This document shows, piece after piece, positions 26,353 through 35,272 of a DNA stretch of 64,000 bases. Both the position numbers and the translations under genes were made by a program. The notes under the pieces are model-generated. The model did not search any database. It was not told the origin of the DNA and saw nothing but the letters and a program-made list of their open reading frames with translations. Origin of the DNA: Thalassobacterium maritimum (GTDB lineage: Bacteria > Verrucomicrobiota > Verrucomicrobiia > Opitutales > Coraliomargaritaceae); the NCBI RefSeq assembly GCF_031127805.1, contig NZ_JARXHW010000001.1:174868-238867 (forward strand), read 5' to 3'. Position 1 is the first letter of the stretch, and each line of letters opens with the position of its first letter.

Positions 26353-29300
26353 CCATGCCTTTCTCAATCGTAAAGACGGCCGACTGCATCGGCTCCAACT
26401 CAAACACCACACGTCCGTTGCGCACAGAAAGCAAGCTGCCGCTCAAGACGTCGCGCAGGCTCGTGTCCATCAACTCAGGGGCAAGATCCAATACATAGCG
26501 TTGCGATTCCTGCGCTCGGTTAAAAGCAACCAAGGCCGCATCCGCACCGTGCTTACGTAGGTAGGCGTAATGATCCGCACTAGCCGCCAACACACGGCGA
26601 CTGCCTAAATAAAGCGCGGGGTGCGCCCGCCGTGCCTTGGCCAGCTTAGAAAAGTGCGCTTTCACGTCGGACTCTTGGCCACTCACATCCTGACCGAAAC
26701 GCATCATACGGCGATTGTCTGGATCACCCGCCCCCGTCATACCAATCTCGTCGCCATAATAAATCATGGGCACCCCATCGATAGTCAGAAGAAATGTCAT
26801 AGCTAGCTTGAGCTTATCGTAACTCGCAGCATGATTGACCACGATCCGCTGCGCCCAGCCTGCTTCCTCGTCGTCCACATATTGCTGGTTCGGCAAATCG
26901 CCATCCGCATAGGCCATAAAGCGTGACTTATCATGATTCCCGAGCAGTGCCGACATGCGAACGGTGCGCCCATAAATCTCCTCCGAGTCGCGCAAAGCAG
27001 CCTCCAACTGATCAAAACCGAGCTGGGCCTGCGCAAAACAAGGCAGCAACACATCGTAAAGCGGGAAATCAAATTGCCCGTCGAGCATGTTAGGTCCGAC
27101 AAAATCGGAGATGCCTTGACGATCCTGAAAAGTCTCCCCAACAAAGTAAAAATTCTCATTTGGAAATGTATCACGCATGCGGGTACGGAATCGCCACCAA
27201 AAGTCGGGTCGAATATGTTTAACCGCATCCAATCGATAGCCATCCAGATTAAACGCTTCGATCCAGTGGGTCGCATCTTCAAGCAGAAACTCGACTGTCT
27301 CGGGGTTACGAAAGTCAAAAGCCGGCAAAAATGGCTCAAACCAGGTAGTGTATGGCTTATCATCCCAGCGGCGCAGATTACGGGAACCATCGCTCAGCTC
27401 TAATTGCCCAAAGAGTTCGGGACGTTCTTTGCGGATCGGGTTCTCCACATGCACGTGCTTGAGCACTAGGTCTGCAAGCACTTTCATACCATCCCCATGG
27501 GCGGCCTCGATCAGTTCTTCCAGCGCAGATTCGCCGCCAAAACGCTTCTCCACAGCGAACCGATCCACTGGCCAATAGCCGTGATAGCCAGTGTAATGAC
27601 GGAAGGGGGCGAGGTATTCTTGCCAAGCACCCGCAGGGTTTTGATTCAAAGGCGCGAGCCAAAGCACATTCACGCCAAGCTCCTCGAAATAGCCCTCTTT
27701 GAGCTTCTGCTCAATCCCTTGGAAATCACCGCCTTGATAATTGGCCGGGGGTAATACCGCGGCATTCTCGACCTGCTGTGTATTATTTCGATCCCCATCA
27801 TAAAAACGATCGGTGAACGCGTAATAAATAATGTCGTCGCGCCACACATCCTCACTTGGCTCGCCCGCGTATGCAATCACAGGCAGCCCCACCTTGCCCT
27901 CGACATCTTCGGCCAAAACGCGGATCAAGCTGCCTGGCTCCACTCCACGTAAGGACAGTCGAATCCGCGAGTCTGCGAGCTCAGCATCCAGCGCAATCAC
28001 GCCACCGCTGGCGGGCAAGGCTTCCGCATGCACTGTCAGCAATTTCTTGTTCGCACGCAGTTGCAAGCTGTGCGGGTCGATCGACTCCACAAACAATGTG
28101 GCGGGGGGATGATCCGCCCCGCGCTCCCCCTCGATTTGGATAAATGAATTCCAGCCGCCATATCCATCAGCAAAGCGATCTCCGGGACGTGGATCTGGTT
28201 GCCACTGCCCATCGATCACATATTTATAGAGGTAGCGCCCAGGCTTAAACGCGGTGTTGACGGCCCAACCGCCATCCACGCGCTGCAGCCGATGCGTCGA
28301 ATCATTCCAATCATTAAACTCCCCCACCAAGGCAACCGACTGCGCCTGTTCCAAACCATCGATACGAAATGTTTGAGTCGTGAGCGCAGCGATAGCAATC
28401 GGCAGTGAACTGATAATGCGCGGCCCGTCGGTGACACGGGGCTCCAGGAATAAGGGCAGCAAGTGCAGACCACTAGCATGCTCAGAAAGCTTCAAATGGA
28501 GCACATGATTCACCGCATCAATTCTCGCTTCCACCGCAGCGTTCGAGCCTACGCGAAAGACATGCGAAGCACCGGGGTTACCAAATCGGCGCAGGTCGAT
28601 TCGTAACTCGGCACCTGCCTGCGCTCGCAGGAGAGGGGGCGCCCCCAGATACGGTTTGCCCACAGCAACACTTGGGCTCGAAATTGCATAGGAAGGAGGC
28701 GTATCCGTTATTTCGATACTCCAGTAATTTGTAGACTGCGGCGCAAGACTATCGAGATAAATACCTTCTCGCAAGGCATCTGCCACTCGAATCGCCCGCG
28801 GCGGCATCCCCTCGTCCGCAAGGCGATCGCGCAGCAGCAACCAGTCGCGATTTTGCGGCGAAAGCCCCAATGCCGCTACGGCAGCCTGCGACAAGCGCAC
28901 CCGCAGGTGACGCAATGTTGCATTTGCATGAAAATTTGAAGTAATTAAGAAGTTCGACTGCGTTTCTGGATCGCTGCGCAGATAGGCGAAGAACCAATGC
29001 CCAGAAGCCCCAACATCGGCCACCTTTCCGTAGAAGGGGTTATCCCGATTCACTTCATTCAGCAGAAAGGTATTGCCACGACTCAAAGCTGGCTCCGACT
29101 GCAAGCGTAGTAAGCGCACGTACCACGCTCGTAGTGCAGCCTGCTCAGCTGAAAGTAACCCGCCATCGGCGGCGCCCGCGTTCCACCATTTATTGAGCTC
29201 GGGCAGCGACCAATAATCAAAAATAGTGGAGCGTTGATCATCGCCTCCAAAGCCCTCTCGCCCAAGCCCGGGCTCACCGACTTCCTGCCCATGGTAGAGC

Positions 29301-31096
29301 ATGACCGCTCCCCGCGAGAGACCAAACAAGGTCGCTGTAACTGGACGGCCGGCCTCCATCCCCAGCCCTCCCCAAGTCGCGGGATGAGCGAGTCGGATCT
29401 CGTCGTGATTTTCCGCATAGCGAAGGGCACAATCAAAGAAAAAGGCGCCTAAATCGCGTTCGACGGATTGTAAATCGTTCGCCCACGCCTTGCCGGCATA
29501 AAGGTGCTCCAAGGTATCGTAGCCAGGATCATCATACACAGCATGAAAGCCTGCATCCAAGAGAGCCAACATCACGCTATCCTCTTGCGAGATGGCAGGA
29601 TCGTGCCCGGGAACTTTAGCCGGATCATCATTATACGCCTCGGCAAAGAACAATACCGCGGGGTCACGCTCACGCGCACGATGTATCATCCACTTCCAAA
29701 ACTCAGGTGGCACCATGTGCGCCATGTCCGCGCGAAAACCATCAACACCGAGCTGCTGCCAATAGGCGATGATGGCATCCATCTTTTGCCAAGTATCCGG
29801 TATACGCGCGCGTGGACTAACGGCAGTGGGATACTGCGGGGTAGCATCGTGATTTAAAAAATCAAATCCATAGTTGAGTTTGATCGTTTCGTACCAATCA
29901 CCACTAGTAGGCCGCCAGGAAACGACGTTGTTCCCCGTAACACGCCCATGTATTTTTTCCGGCGTAAAATAGCCATCTGCATGGCCCACTATACGAGCGG
30001 TTTCATTCACAAGCTGCCCCGTCTTGGGATCTACTGTCGGCAAGCGCAACGGGGCCTCCCCAGCTGCGACTTCAGCTGTCAGGTAATAAAAATTATTATC
30101 CGGATCGAAATAGACGCCTTTGCGATCATTGACACCAAAGGCAAGTTCCGGGCGAATGTCGGAGGCATAACTGCGTGCGACATGGTTGGGCACAAAATCG
30201 ATAACCACCTTCATCCCCGCAGCATGCATGCGAGCGGTCAGAGCTTGAAACTCCTGTAGTCGCTGCTCAGGTCGATCGGCATAGTCGGGCGAAACGTCGA
30301 AGTAATCACGAATCGCGTAAGGGCTCCCTGCGATGCCTTTCAATAGATCGGGATCATCGGCATGCTGTCCAATCTCGGAGTAGTCGCTCGAAGTGGCTTG
30401 CTGAAGCAGACCAGTCAGCCAGATATGACTGAAGCCATCGCGGCGCAAAGTGGCTAAGACCGGCTCACTCAAATCGCTAAACTTACCACTACCGTTTTCC
30501 GCCAGCGTTCCGTTAACCTTGCGTGTTTCGTTCTCATTACCAAATAGTCGCGGTAGCATCTGATAAATAACAGGGCGCGCATCGACTGCACCAAAGCGTC
30601 CGCGTCGTACCCAATCTCCCGCAGCATTCAGTTCGTAGTAAAATGGCAAATACACTTCGTCCGTTCGACGTGTCGCGTATTTCTTCAGGGGTGCGATACC
30701 ACCAGTCGGCTCCAGAGTAAACCATTGTAGGGCACGCACGCGATCAATCTCGCGGCTAACAGGTAATGCCAACTGGACGGCAGCGTCGCCCCAATGAAGT
30801 TGCAGCCCATCAAAGGCCGTCGCCTGCCAACGGTAGTCTCGGTATTGGCGCGCTTCAATCAACTCACCATCCCGACTGAAGCGCAGTAACAGGTCTGCTT
30901 GAAAAGCGAGAAAGACGCGACGCTGCTCATCGACTTGAATCGCCGTAGAGCCAAAGCCAGGCCCAGCATCCATAGCTAGCCAGAACGACTCCAGCGGTAA
31001 AGACGAGTGAATGGATGGAATCGTTAGCTCAAGCGAACGAGCCGGTAGCGCGAGCGCCGACAGCAGCAAGAAAATAAAAATGCGGAAGTGAGACAT
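26342..31096 (-). CDS. Giant exported alpha-amylase with two GH13 domains and a CBM48-like module
   Basis: A 1584-residue glucan-active enzyme. It has a signal peptide (MSHFRIFIFLLLSALALPARS) and an N-terminal beta region to about 175. GH13 domain A spans about 175-640, with DFVPNH, nucleophile Asp457 in GFRADMAH, acid Glu486 in FFAEAYND and Asp565 in ENHDE. Beta-rich parts follow, then a CBM48/AMPK-type glycogen-binding module (about 912-990: VALVGEFNDWNDS, GRYLYKYVIDGQWQPDP). GH13 domain B spans about 1085-1445, with Asp1290 in GYRLDAV, Glu1321 in FVGETF and Asp1389 in GNHD. Both domains look catalytically complete, although region I of B reads DLVLKHV with Lys in place of Asn. The ATG at 31096 is chosen for the signal peptide. 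It heads the exb operon and probably degrades starch or glycogen outside the cytoplasm. Confidence 0.88.
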   Translation of the reverse strand: MSHFRIFIFLLLSALALPARSLELTIPSIHSSLPLESFWLAMDAGPGFGSTAIQVDEQRRVFLAFQADLLLRFSRDGELIEARQYRDYRWQATAFDGLQLHWGDAAVQLALPVSREIDRVRALQWFTLEPTGGIAPLKKYATRRTDEVYLPFYYELNAAGDWVRRGRFGAVDARPVIYQMLPRLFGNENETRKVNGTLAENGSGKFSDLSEPVLATLRRDGFSHIWLTGLLQQATSSDYSEIGQHADDPDLLKGIAGSPYAIRDYFDVSPDYADRPEQRLQEFQALTARMHAAGMKVVIDFVPNHVARSYASDIRPELAFGVNDRKGVYFDPDNNFYYLTAEVAAGEAPLRLPTVDPKTGQLVNETARIVGHADGYFTPEKIHGRVTGNNVVSWRPTSGDWYETIKLNYGFDFLNHDATPQYPTAVSPRARIPDTWQKMDAIIAYWQQLGVDGFRADMAHMVPPEFWKWMIHRARERDPAVLFFAEAYNDDPAKVPGHDPAISQEDSVMLALLDAGFHAVYDDPGYDTLEHLYAGKAWANDLQSVERDLGAFFFDCALRYAENHDEIRLAHPATWGGLGMEAGRPVTATLFGLSRGAVMLYHGQEVGEPGLGREGFGGDDQRSTIFDYWSLPELNKWWNAGAADGGLLSAEQAALRAWYVRLLRLQSEPALSRGNTFLLNEVNRDNPFYGKVADVGASGHWFFAYLRSDPETQSNFLITSNFHANATLRHLRVRLSQAAVAALGLSPQNRDWLLLRDRLADEGMPPRAIRVADALREGIYLDSLAPQSTNYWSIEITDTPPSYAISSPSVAVGKPYLGAPPLLRAQAGAELRIDLRRFGNPGASHVFRVGSNAAVEARIDAVNHVLHLKLSEHASGLHLLPLFLEPRVTDGPRIISSLPIAIAALTTQTFRIDGLEQAQSVALVGEFNDWNDSTHRLQRVDGGWAVNTAFKPGRYLYKYVIDGQWQPDPRPGDRFADGYGGWNSFIQIEGERGADHPPATLFVESIDPHSLQLRANKKLLTVHAEALPASGGVIALDAELADSRIRLSLRGVEPGSLIRVLAEDVEGKVGLPVIAYAGEPSEDVWRDDIIYYAFTDRFYDGDRNNTQQVENAAVLPPANYQGGDFQGIEQKLKEGYFEELGVNVLWLAPLNQNPAGAWQEYLAPFRHYTGYHGYWPVDRFAVEKRFGGESALEELIEAAHGDGMKVLADLVLKHVHVENPIRKERPELFGQLELSDGSRNLRRWDDKPYTTWFEPFLPAFDFRNPETVEFLLEDATHWIEAFNLDGYRLDAVKHIRPDFWWRFRTRMRDTFPNENFYFVGETFQDRQGISDFVGPNMLDGQFDFPLYDVLLPCFAQAQLGFDQLEAALRDSEEIYGRTVRMSALLGNHDKSRFMAYADGDLPNQQYVDDEEAGWAQRIVVNHAASYDKLKLAMTFLLTIDGVPMIYYGDEIGMTGAGDPDNRRMMRFGQDVSGQESDVKAHFSKLAKARRAHPALYLGSRRVLAASADHYAYLRKHGADAALVAFNRAQESQRYVLDLAPELMDTSLRDVLSGSLLSVRNGRVVFELEPMQSAVFTIEKGMDVD

Positions 31097-31242
31097 GGGG
31101 GGATCGTAGGGCAAAAGTGACAAAAGTATCTGCTTCCAGCATGACAGCCAAAGCGGGCAAATATCTAAACATGGCCAATTTGACAGTTGAACAAATCGGT
31201 TATTTGCCGCGCATGAAAGCTGTCTTAGCTTGGCAGCACTCA

Positions 31243-32382
31243 ATGAGCGCCCCAGTCCCACAGCCCCCCACTCGCATGCAGCGACTCGTCCGCCGGCCCT
31301 TGCTTTTAATTTTAATAGCGAGCCTGGTGCTTCACCTACTGTTTGGCCTAGTGCTCGGCAGTTGGAAAATTTTCAGTATTCTAACAGAAGATACTGTAGA
31401 GATCGAAGTCGTGCCTCCACCTGCAGCAATCCAACCACAGCAGCGCGCGTATACGATGAAGACCATGCGCACCCAACGCTCGACCGCGCTCTCCACCCAG
31501 ATCCCAATCTCGGTGGACCAGGCTTCGGACCTAAATTTGCCAAAGATCGATGTGCCGAAGCCCAGCTCAAATCCGACAGCAATCAAAGCCCGCGGGAGTG
31601 CTAGCGGGATCGGAGGCATCGGCGGCGGCACGGGCGCCAGCGGTGGATTTGCAACACTCTTTGGCAACACCTCGCCACTGGCTGGAGCTTTGGAGGGCCA
31701 CTTTATTGACTTTAAACAAGACCGCTATCGCGAGAAAGCCCCCCAACAAGGCTGGATGGATGCGGGCAAGGACTTCCTACGTAGTTACAAGCTACGCGAA
31801 TTTCGCAAATTCTTCAACGCGCCCCAAAAGCTCTATGCCACCCACTTCTACATCCCGCTCATCAACGCCGACGAAGCACCGCGCGCGTTTGGAGTCGAGA
31901 CATTGGTGGAACCCAGCCAATGGGTGGCCGTCTACCAAGGGCAATTTCGCTCTACACAAGGTGGCAGCTTTCGCTTTGTCGGCACTGCCGACGACATTCT
32001 AATCGTCGGCGTCAAGGGACGGACCGTGCTATCTGCAGGCTTCACCGAATCCAACCCCGGCAAATGGAAAGCCGACACAGAGCCCAGCTTCTTGGGTCCC
32101 AGCGTATCTCAATATTTACCGAAACTGACTGTGGGTGATTGGTTCAAGCTCGCCCCCAACGAACCGACCGAGCTAAGCGTGTTGATTGGTGAAATCCCTG
32201 GCGGCGAATTTGGCTGCTATTTGTTTATCGAAGAAAAAGGAGTCGATTACGAAACGACTCAAGAAGGCCGCCCGATCTTGCCCGTCTTTAAACTAAAAGA
32301 CTTCTCACGCAGCGATATCGAACAAATCAATCGCGACGGCTATCCAAAACGACTGGATGGGCAGAGTTTTGGATTTTTCTAG
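31243..32382 (+). CDS. TonB-like anchored protein with PA14-type domain
   Basis: The protein of about 379 residues has a short cytoplasmic tail (MSAPVPQPPTRMQRLVRRP), one membrane helix (LLLILIASLVLHLLFGLVLG) and a Pro-rich linker (VEIEVVPPPAAIQPQQ). This is the layout of TonB. A Gly-rich hinge follows (GIGGIGGGTGASGG), then a C-terminal domain that resembles PA14: WVAVYQGQFRSTQGGSFRF, GTADDILIVGVKGRTVL. No TonB C-terminal domain is seen. The start is uncertain: ATGs at 31171, 31213 and 31243 are possible, and I favour 31243 because the membrane tail then has normal length. It is divergent from the amylase-exb operon, about 150 bases away. I infer that it is the motor's transducer, binding glycan or a partner through PA14. 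Confidence 0.6.
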   Translation: MSAPVPQPPTRMQRLVRRPLLLILIASLVLHLLFGLVLGSWKIFSILTEDTVEIEVVPPPAAIQPQQRAYTMKTMRTQRSTALSTQIPISVDQASDLNLPKIDVPKPSSNPTAIKARGSASGIGGIGGGTGASGGFATLFGNTSPLAGALEGHFIDFKQDRYREKAPQQGWMDAGKDFLRSYKLREFRKFFNAPQKLYATHFYIPLINADEAPRAFGVETLVEPSQWVAVYQGQFRSTQGGSFRFVGTADDILIVGVKGRTVLSAGFTESNPGKWKADTEPSFLGPSVSQYLPKLTVGDWFKLAPNEPTELSVLIGEIPGGEFGCYLFIEEKGVDYETTQEGRPILPVFKLKDFSRSDIEQINRDGYPKRLDGQSFGFF

Positions 32383-32425
32383 ACGGCTTTCTTGACTTCC
32401 TGACTCAAAAACTAAAGATAAGCAC

Positions 32426-33151
32426 ATGAGTCACACAAAAATCGCAGCCAAAACCAACCTCGAAGCCCTGGATCTGGAGATCGCCTCCGCGACCGAGCGC
32501 GTGCGTTGGGCGCACGAAACCTACGGAGAGCAGCTGGTGCTCACCACTAGTTTTGGAGTGCAAAGTGCCGTGATGCTGCACTTGGTCACTACACTCATCC
32601 CCAATATCCCTGTGATATTTGTGGATACAGGCTACTTATTTCCGGCCACTTACACCTTTGCAGCGGAATTGACTGAACGCTTAAAGCTCAATCTCAAGAC
32701 TTACATTCCTCGCCAGACTGCGGCGCAGCAAGAAGCGCTCTACGGTAAGCAATGGGAAAAAGGCCTTGAAGGGCTGGAGCGCTATAATTTGATTAATAAG
32801 GTCGAACCGATGAATCGAGCAGTTAAGGAGCTCGGCGCGACTGCTTGGCTCTCTGGCCTGCGTCGCACCCAGTCTAGCTCACGCAGCGAGCGAAAAGTCG
32901 TCGAAAGCCAGAACAAGACAACTAAGATCTACCCAATCATCGACTGGAACGACCGCGATGTGTATGAGTATTTGACCGAAAATGGCCTGCCCTATCACCC
33001 GCTCTGGGACCAAGGCTATGTTTCGGTTGGCGACTGGCACAGCACCAAGAAACTGGGCGCGGGCATGACCGAAGAGGAGACACGCTTCGGAGGGCTCAAG
33101 CGTGAGTGCGGCCTGCACGAAGTAACTGGCGGCAGCGACTTCCAAATCTAG
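32426..33151 (+). CDS. cysH: Phosphoadenylyl-sulfate (PAPS) reductase
   Basis: It reduces activated sulfate to sulfite in assimilatory sulfur metabolism, with thioredoxin as donor. The 241-residue protein has the PP-loop-like TTSFGVQSAVMLHL, FVDTGYLFPATY, WLSGLRRTQSSSR and the C-terminal catalytic motif with Cys228 (RECGLHE). The extra cysteine pairs that bind the iron-sulfur cluster in APS reductases are absent: the GYVSVGDWHSTK region has no CC or CxxC. It is therefore the PAPS-specific type. No other cys gene is adjacent, and the gene stands alone with the FmdB-like gene convergent downstream. Confidence 0.93.
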   Translation: MSHTKIAAKTNLEALDLEIASATERVRWAHETYGEQLVLTTSFGVQSAVMLHLVTTLIPNIPVIFVDTGYLFPATYTFAAELTERLKLNLKTYIPRQTAAQQEALYGKQWEKGLEGLERYNLINKVEPMNRAVKELGATAWLSGLRRTQSSSRSERKVVESQNKTTKIYPIIDWNDRDVYEYLTENGLPYHPLWDQGYVSVGDWHSTKKLGAGMTEEETRFGGLKRECGLHEVTGGSDFQI

Positions 33152-33220
33152 TAGACGCTGCGTCGACACAGGCACTGAATCGCCAGCGCCCCCTGCTGGT
33201 GCGCGCTGGCCGACTAGTGA

Positions 33221-33439
33221 CTAATGACAGGCGCAGCTACCGCTACAACATTGTCCACCGCCGGACTCCGGCTTTGCAGTACCAGTAAAGCCTAGGCCAC
33301 CGGTAATCAGACGGCGTACCGGCACTCCAGTCTCTGGATGCTTTGTGAGCGGTGCATCTTTCATCGACTGCTGCAGCTCAAATTGAACGGGCTCCTCACC
33401 CTCTTTTTCGGGAATCGTTTCGTAGATATAGGTCGCCAT
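33221..33439 (-). CDS. FmdB-like small protein without the zinc-ribbon cysteines
   Basis: A 72-residue protein beginning MATYIYETIPEKEGEEP, the FmdB-family start (MPTYxYxC...). The usual first CxxC is replaced, and the rest reads FELQQSMKDAPLTKHPETG and VPVRRLITGG. The only cysteines are in a C-terminal tail (GGGQCCSGSCACH) that could bind metal. Length and ending fit the family, which is loosely called a formamidase-operon regulator; its true role is unknown. The start ATG at 33439 is chosen over the long upstream extension of the frame, which has no family similarity. It is convergent with cysH and divergent from uppS. The 255 bases between its start and uppS hold no other gene. Confidence 0.7.
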   Translation of the reverse strand: MATYIYETIPEKEGEEPVQFELQQSMKDAPLTKHPETGVPVRRLITGGLGFTGTAKPESGGGQCCSGSCACH

Positions 33440-33694
33440 AAGCTGACAAACAATAGATAGCTGAAGCCGATTGGCAAGAATTGAGAGCGCAGCATTTGGA
33501 TTCAAAATGCTCACAACGCGATCGCTTTGGAAAGAAATCTCGCCCCAAGGCAGATCAAAAAGTCCCGAAATACACCGCGCTCTACCCTTGCGCCGCTTCA
33601 CTCAATTGCTTTTATCGGGGAGAATTGCCACGATTCGCGCCCCACGCCCCGTGATCATGGCACTCACTCTCGTATATAAGACTGACCAAGACGC

Positions 33695-34420
33695 ATGACC
33701 GCATCGAAAATTCCTCAACACGTCGCCATCATCATGGACGGCAACGGCCGCTGGGCAAAGCAGCGCAAACTCCCTCGTATCGAAGGCCACCGACGTGGGG
33801 CAGAAGCGGTCAAGCGTGTGCTCAAAGCAGCGCAAGAGAACAAAGTCAAAAACATCACATTATACGCTTTCAGCGTCGAAAACTGGAATCGCCCGCAAGA
33901 CGAAATCGACGCATTGATGAATTTACTGGAGCGCTTCCTCAGCGACCAGCTGCCTCAGCTCATCAAGCGCAAGATCCGCTTACAAGTAATCGGCCGCTAC
34001 CAAGAGCTTCCCGAGCGTATTCAAACACTGCTACGTAAATCAGAAGCCGCCACCCAAGAGTTTGACGAGTATACACTCGGCCTAGCGCTCAATTACGGCT
34101 CTCGCACGGAGGTCATCGACGCCGTCAAAGCCATCTCCAAAGCCGCACAAGCCGGCGAAGTCGACATCGACCACTTAGACTACGAGGGCTTTCGCTCGTA
34201 TCTGTATACGCGCGACATGCCCGATCCGGACTTAGTGATTCGCACGTCAGGCGAGTCTCGCCTCAGTAATTTTCTAATGCTCCAATCTGCATACGCAGAA
34301 ATTTACTTCAGCCAAGTATTCTGGCCCGAGTTCGACGAAGCCGAGTTTAAGACCGCCCTAGCTGCCTACGCCTCCCGCGAACGTCGCTATGGCAAAACCA
34401 CCGAACAGCTCAAAGCTTAA
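33695..34420 (+). CDS. uppS: Undecaprenyl diphosphate synthase (isoprenyl transferase)
   Basis: UppS adds eight isopentenyl units in cis to farnesyl diphosphate and so makes the lipid carrier of peptidoglycan and surface polysaccharides. The 241-residue protein has the signature HVAIIMDGNGRWAKQR (catalytic Asp15), RRGAEAVK, YAFSVENWNRP, LGLALNYGSRTE and DPDLVIRTSGESRLSNFL. The late motif reads MLQSAYAEIYF where others have LWQSAYAE. It is the first gene of the uppS-cdsA-dxr-rseP run, with cdsA 21 bases downstream. This is the classical bacterial arrangement for envelope lipid precursors. Confidence 0.95.
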   Translation: MTASKIPQHVAIIMDGNGRWAKQRKLPRIEGHRRGAEAVKRVLKAAQENKVKNITLYAFSVENWNRPQDEIDALMNLLERFLSDQLPQLIKRKIRLQVIGRYQELPERIQTLLRKSEAATQEFDEYTLGLALNYGSRTEVIDAVKAISKAAQAGEVDIDHLDYEGFRSYLYTRDMPDPDLVIRTSGESRLSNFLMLQSAYAEIYFSQVFWPEFDEAEFKTALAAYASRERRYGKTTEQLKA

Positions 34421-34441
34421 CTAGCCCCCAACCCACCCTCT

Positions 34442-35272
34442 ATGCAGCAACGAATCTTTAGCTTCGCCGCACTCTGGTCCATTCTCGCCATCTCGCTTTG
34501 GCTATTTGGAGTACATGCAGGTGTCTTCCTAGTCGCCATCTTGGCCGCCCTCACACAGTTAGAGCTCTACCAGCTATTCGAAAAAATGGGTCTCAAGCCG
34601 ATGATCAAAGTCGGCATCGCGGCGGGCGCTGTCATTACCGTCGGTTCCTATTACATCGGCGGGATCGATTCGGGCAACGACCTCTTTGTGCTCAGCTTCG
34701 TCGTGCTCACGCTGGCGATCATTCGCCTCGACCTACAAGCTGGCCGCCTGCGCAGCTTTATGCCGACACTTTTCGGACTGCTCTACGTGCCCTACTTGCT
34801 CCACTTCTTGATTAAAATCGTCAAGCTGGCCGAAATCAACGGCGAGAGCGCAGCGACAGGAATGTTTCTCGCAGTATGGACCGTGGCTGTAGCCAAATGC
34901 TCCGATGTGGGCGGCCTACTCGTCGGCATGAAACTCGGAAAAACTCCACTCTCCGTCATCAGCCCGAAAAAGACCTACGAAGGCGCTGCGGGCGGCATTG
35001 CCTTCTCGATGCTGATCGGCATCATCCTGACAGCTGTATTCCACTCACTCGCCCCGGCCGGCTTTACTTGGTGGCTATGTGCATTGATCGCCATCCCTAT
35101 TGGCATTGCCTCCATCGCATCCGACTTAGTGGAGTCGGCCTTCAAACGCCAGGCCGACGTCAAAGACTCGGGCAAAATCATCCCTGGCATCGGGGGAATC
35201 TTCGACTTGACCGACAGTCTCATACTCACCGCACCGCTGAGCTACCTGTTCTTCAAATACACACTTTTTTAG
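34442..35272 (+). CDS. cdsA: Phosphatidate cytidylyltransferase
   Basis: CdsA makes CDP-diacylglycerol from phosphatidate and CTP in the inner membrane. The 276-residue protein has about eight membrane helices and the family's C-terminal blocks KCSDVGGLLVGMKLGK, SPKKTYEGAAGG and SAFKRQADVKDSGKIIPGIG. The last part of the signature usually reads PGHGGxxDRxD; here it reads PGIGGIFDLTD, so the His and Arg are replaced. I believe similar variants occur in the Chlamydiae-Verrucomicrobiota group, but I cannot check. It starts 21 bases after uppS, and its stop is directly followed by the dxr ATG with no gap. Confidence 0.92.
   Translation: MQQRIFSFAALWSILAISLWLFGVHAGVFLVAILAALTQLELYQLFEKMGLKPMIKVGIAAGAVITVGSYYIGGIDSGNDLFVLSFVVLTLAIIRLDLQAGRLRSFMPTLFGLLYVPYLLHFLIKIVKLAEINGESAATGMFLAVWTVAVAKCSDVGGLLVGMKLGKTPLSVISPKKTYEGAAGGIAFSMLIGIILTAVFHSLAPAGFTWWLCALIAIPIGIASIASDLVESAFKRQADVKDSGKIIPGIGGIFDLTDSLILTAPLSYLFFKYTLF

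Noticed and set aside
33221..33601. 126-residue reading of the FmdB-like frame
   Set aside because: The first 54 codons show no family similarity, and the canonical start MATYIYET lies at 33439.
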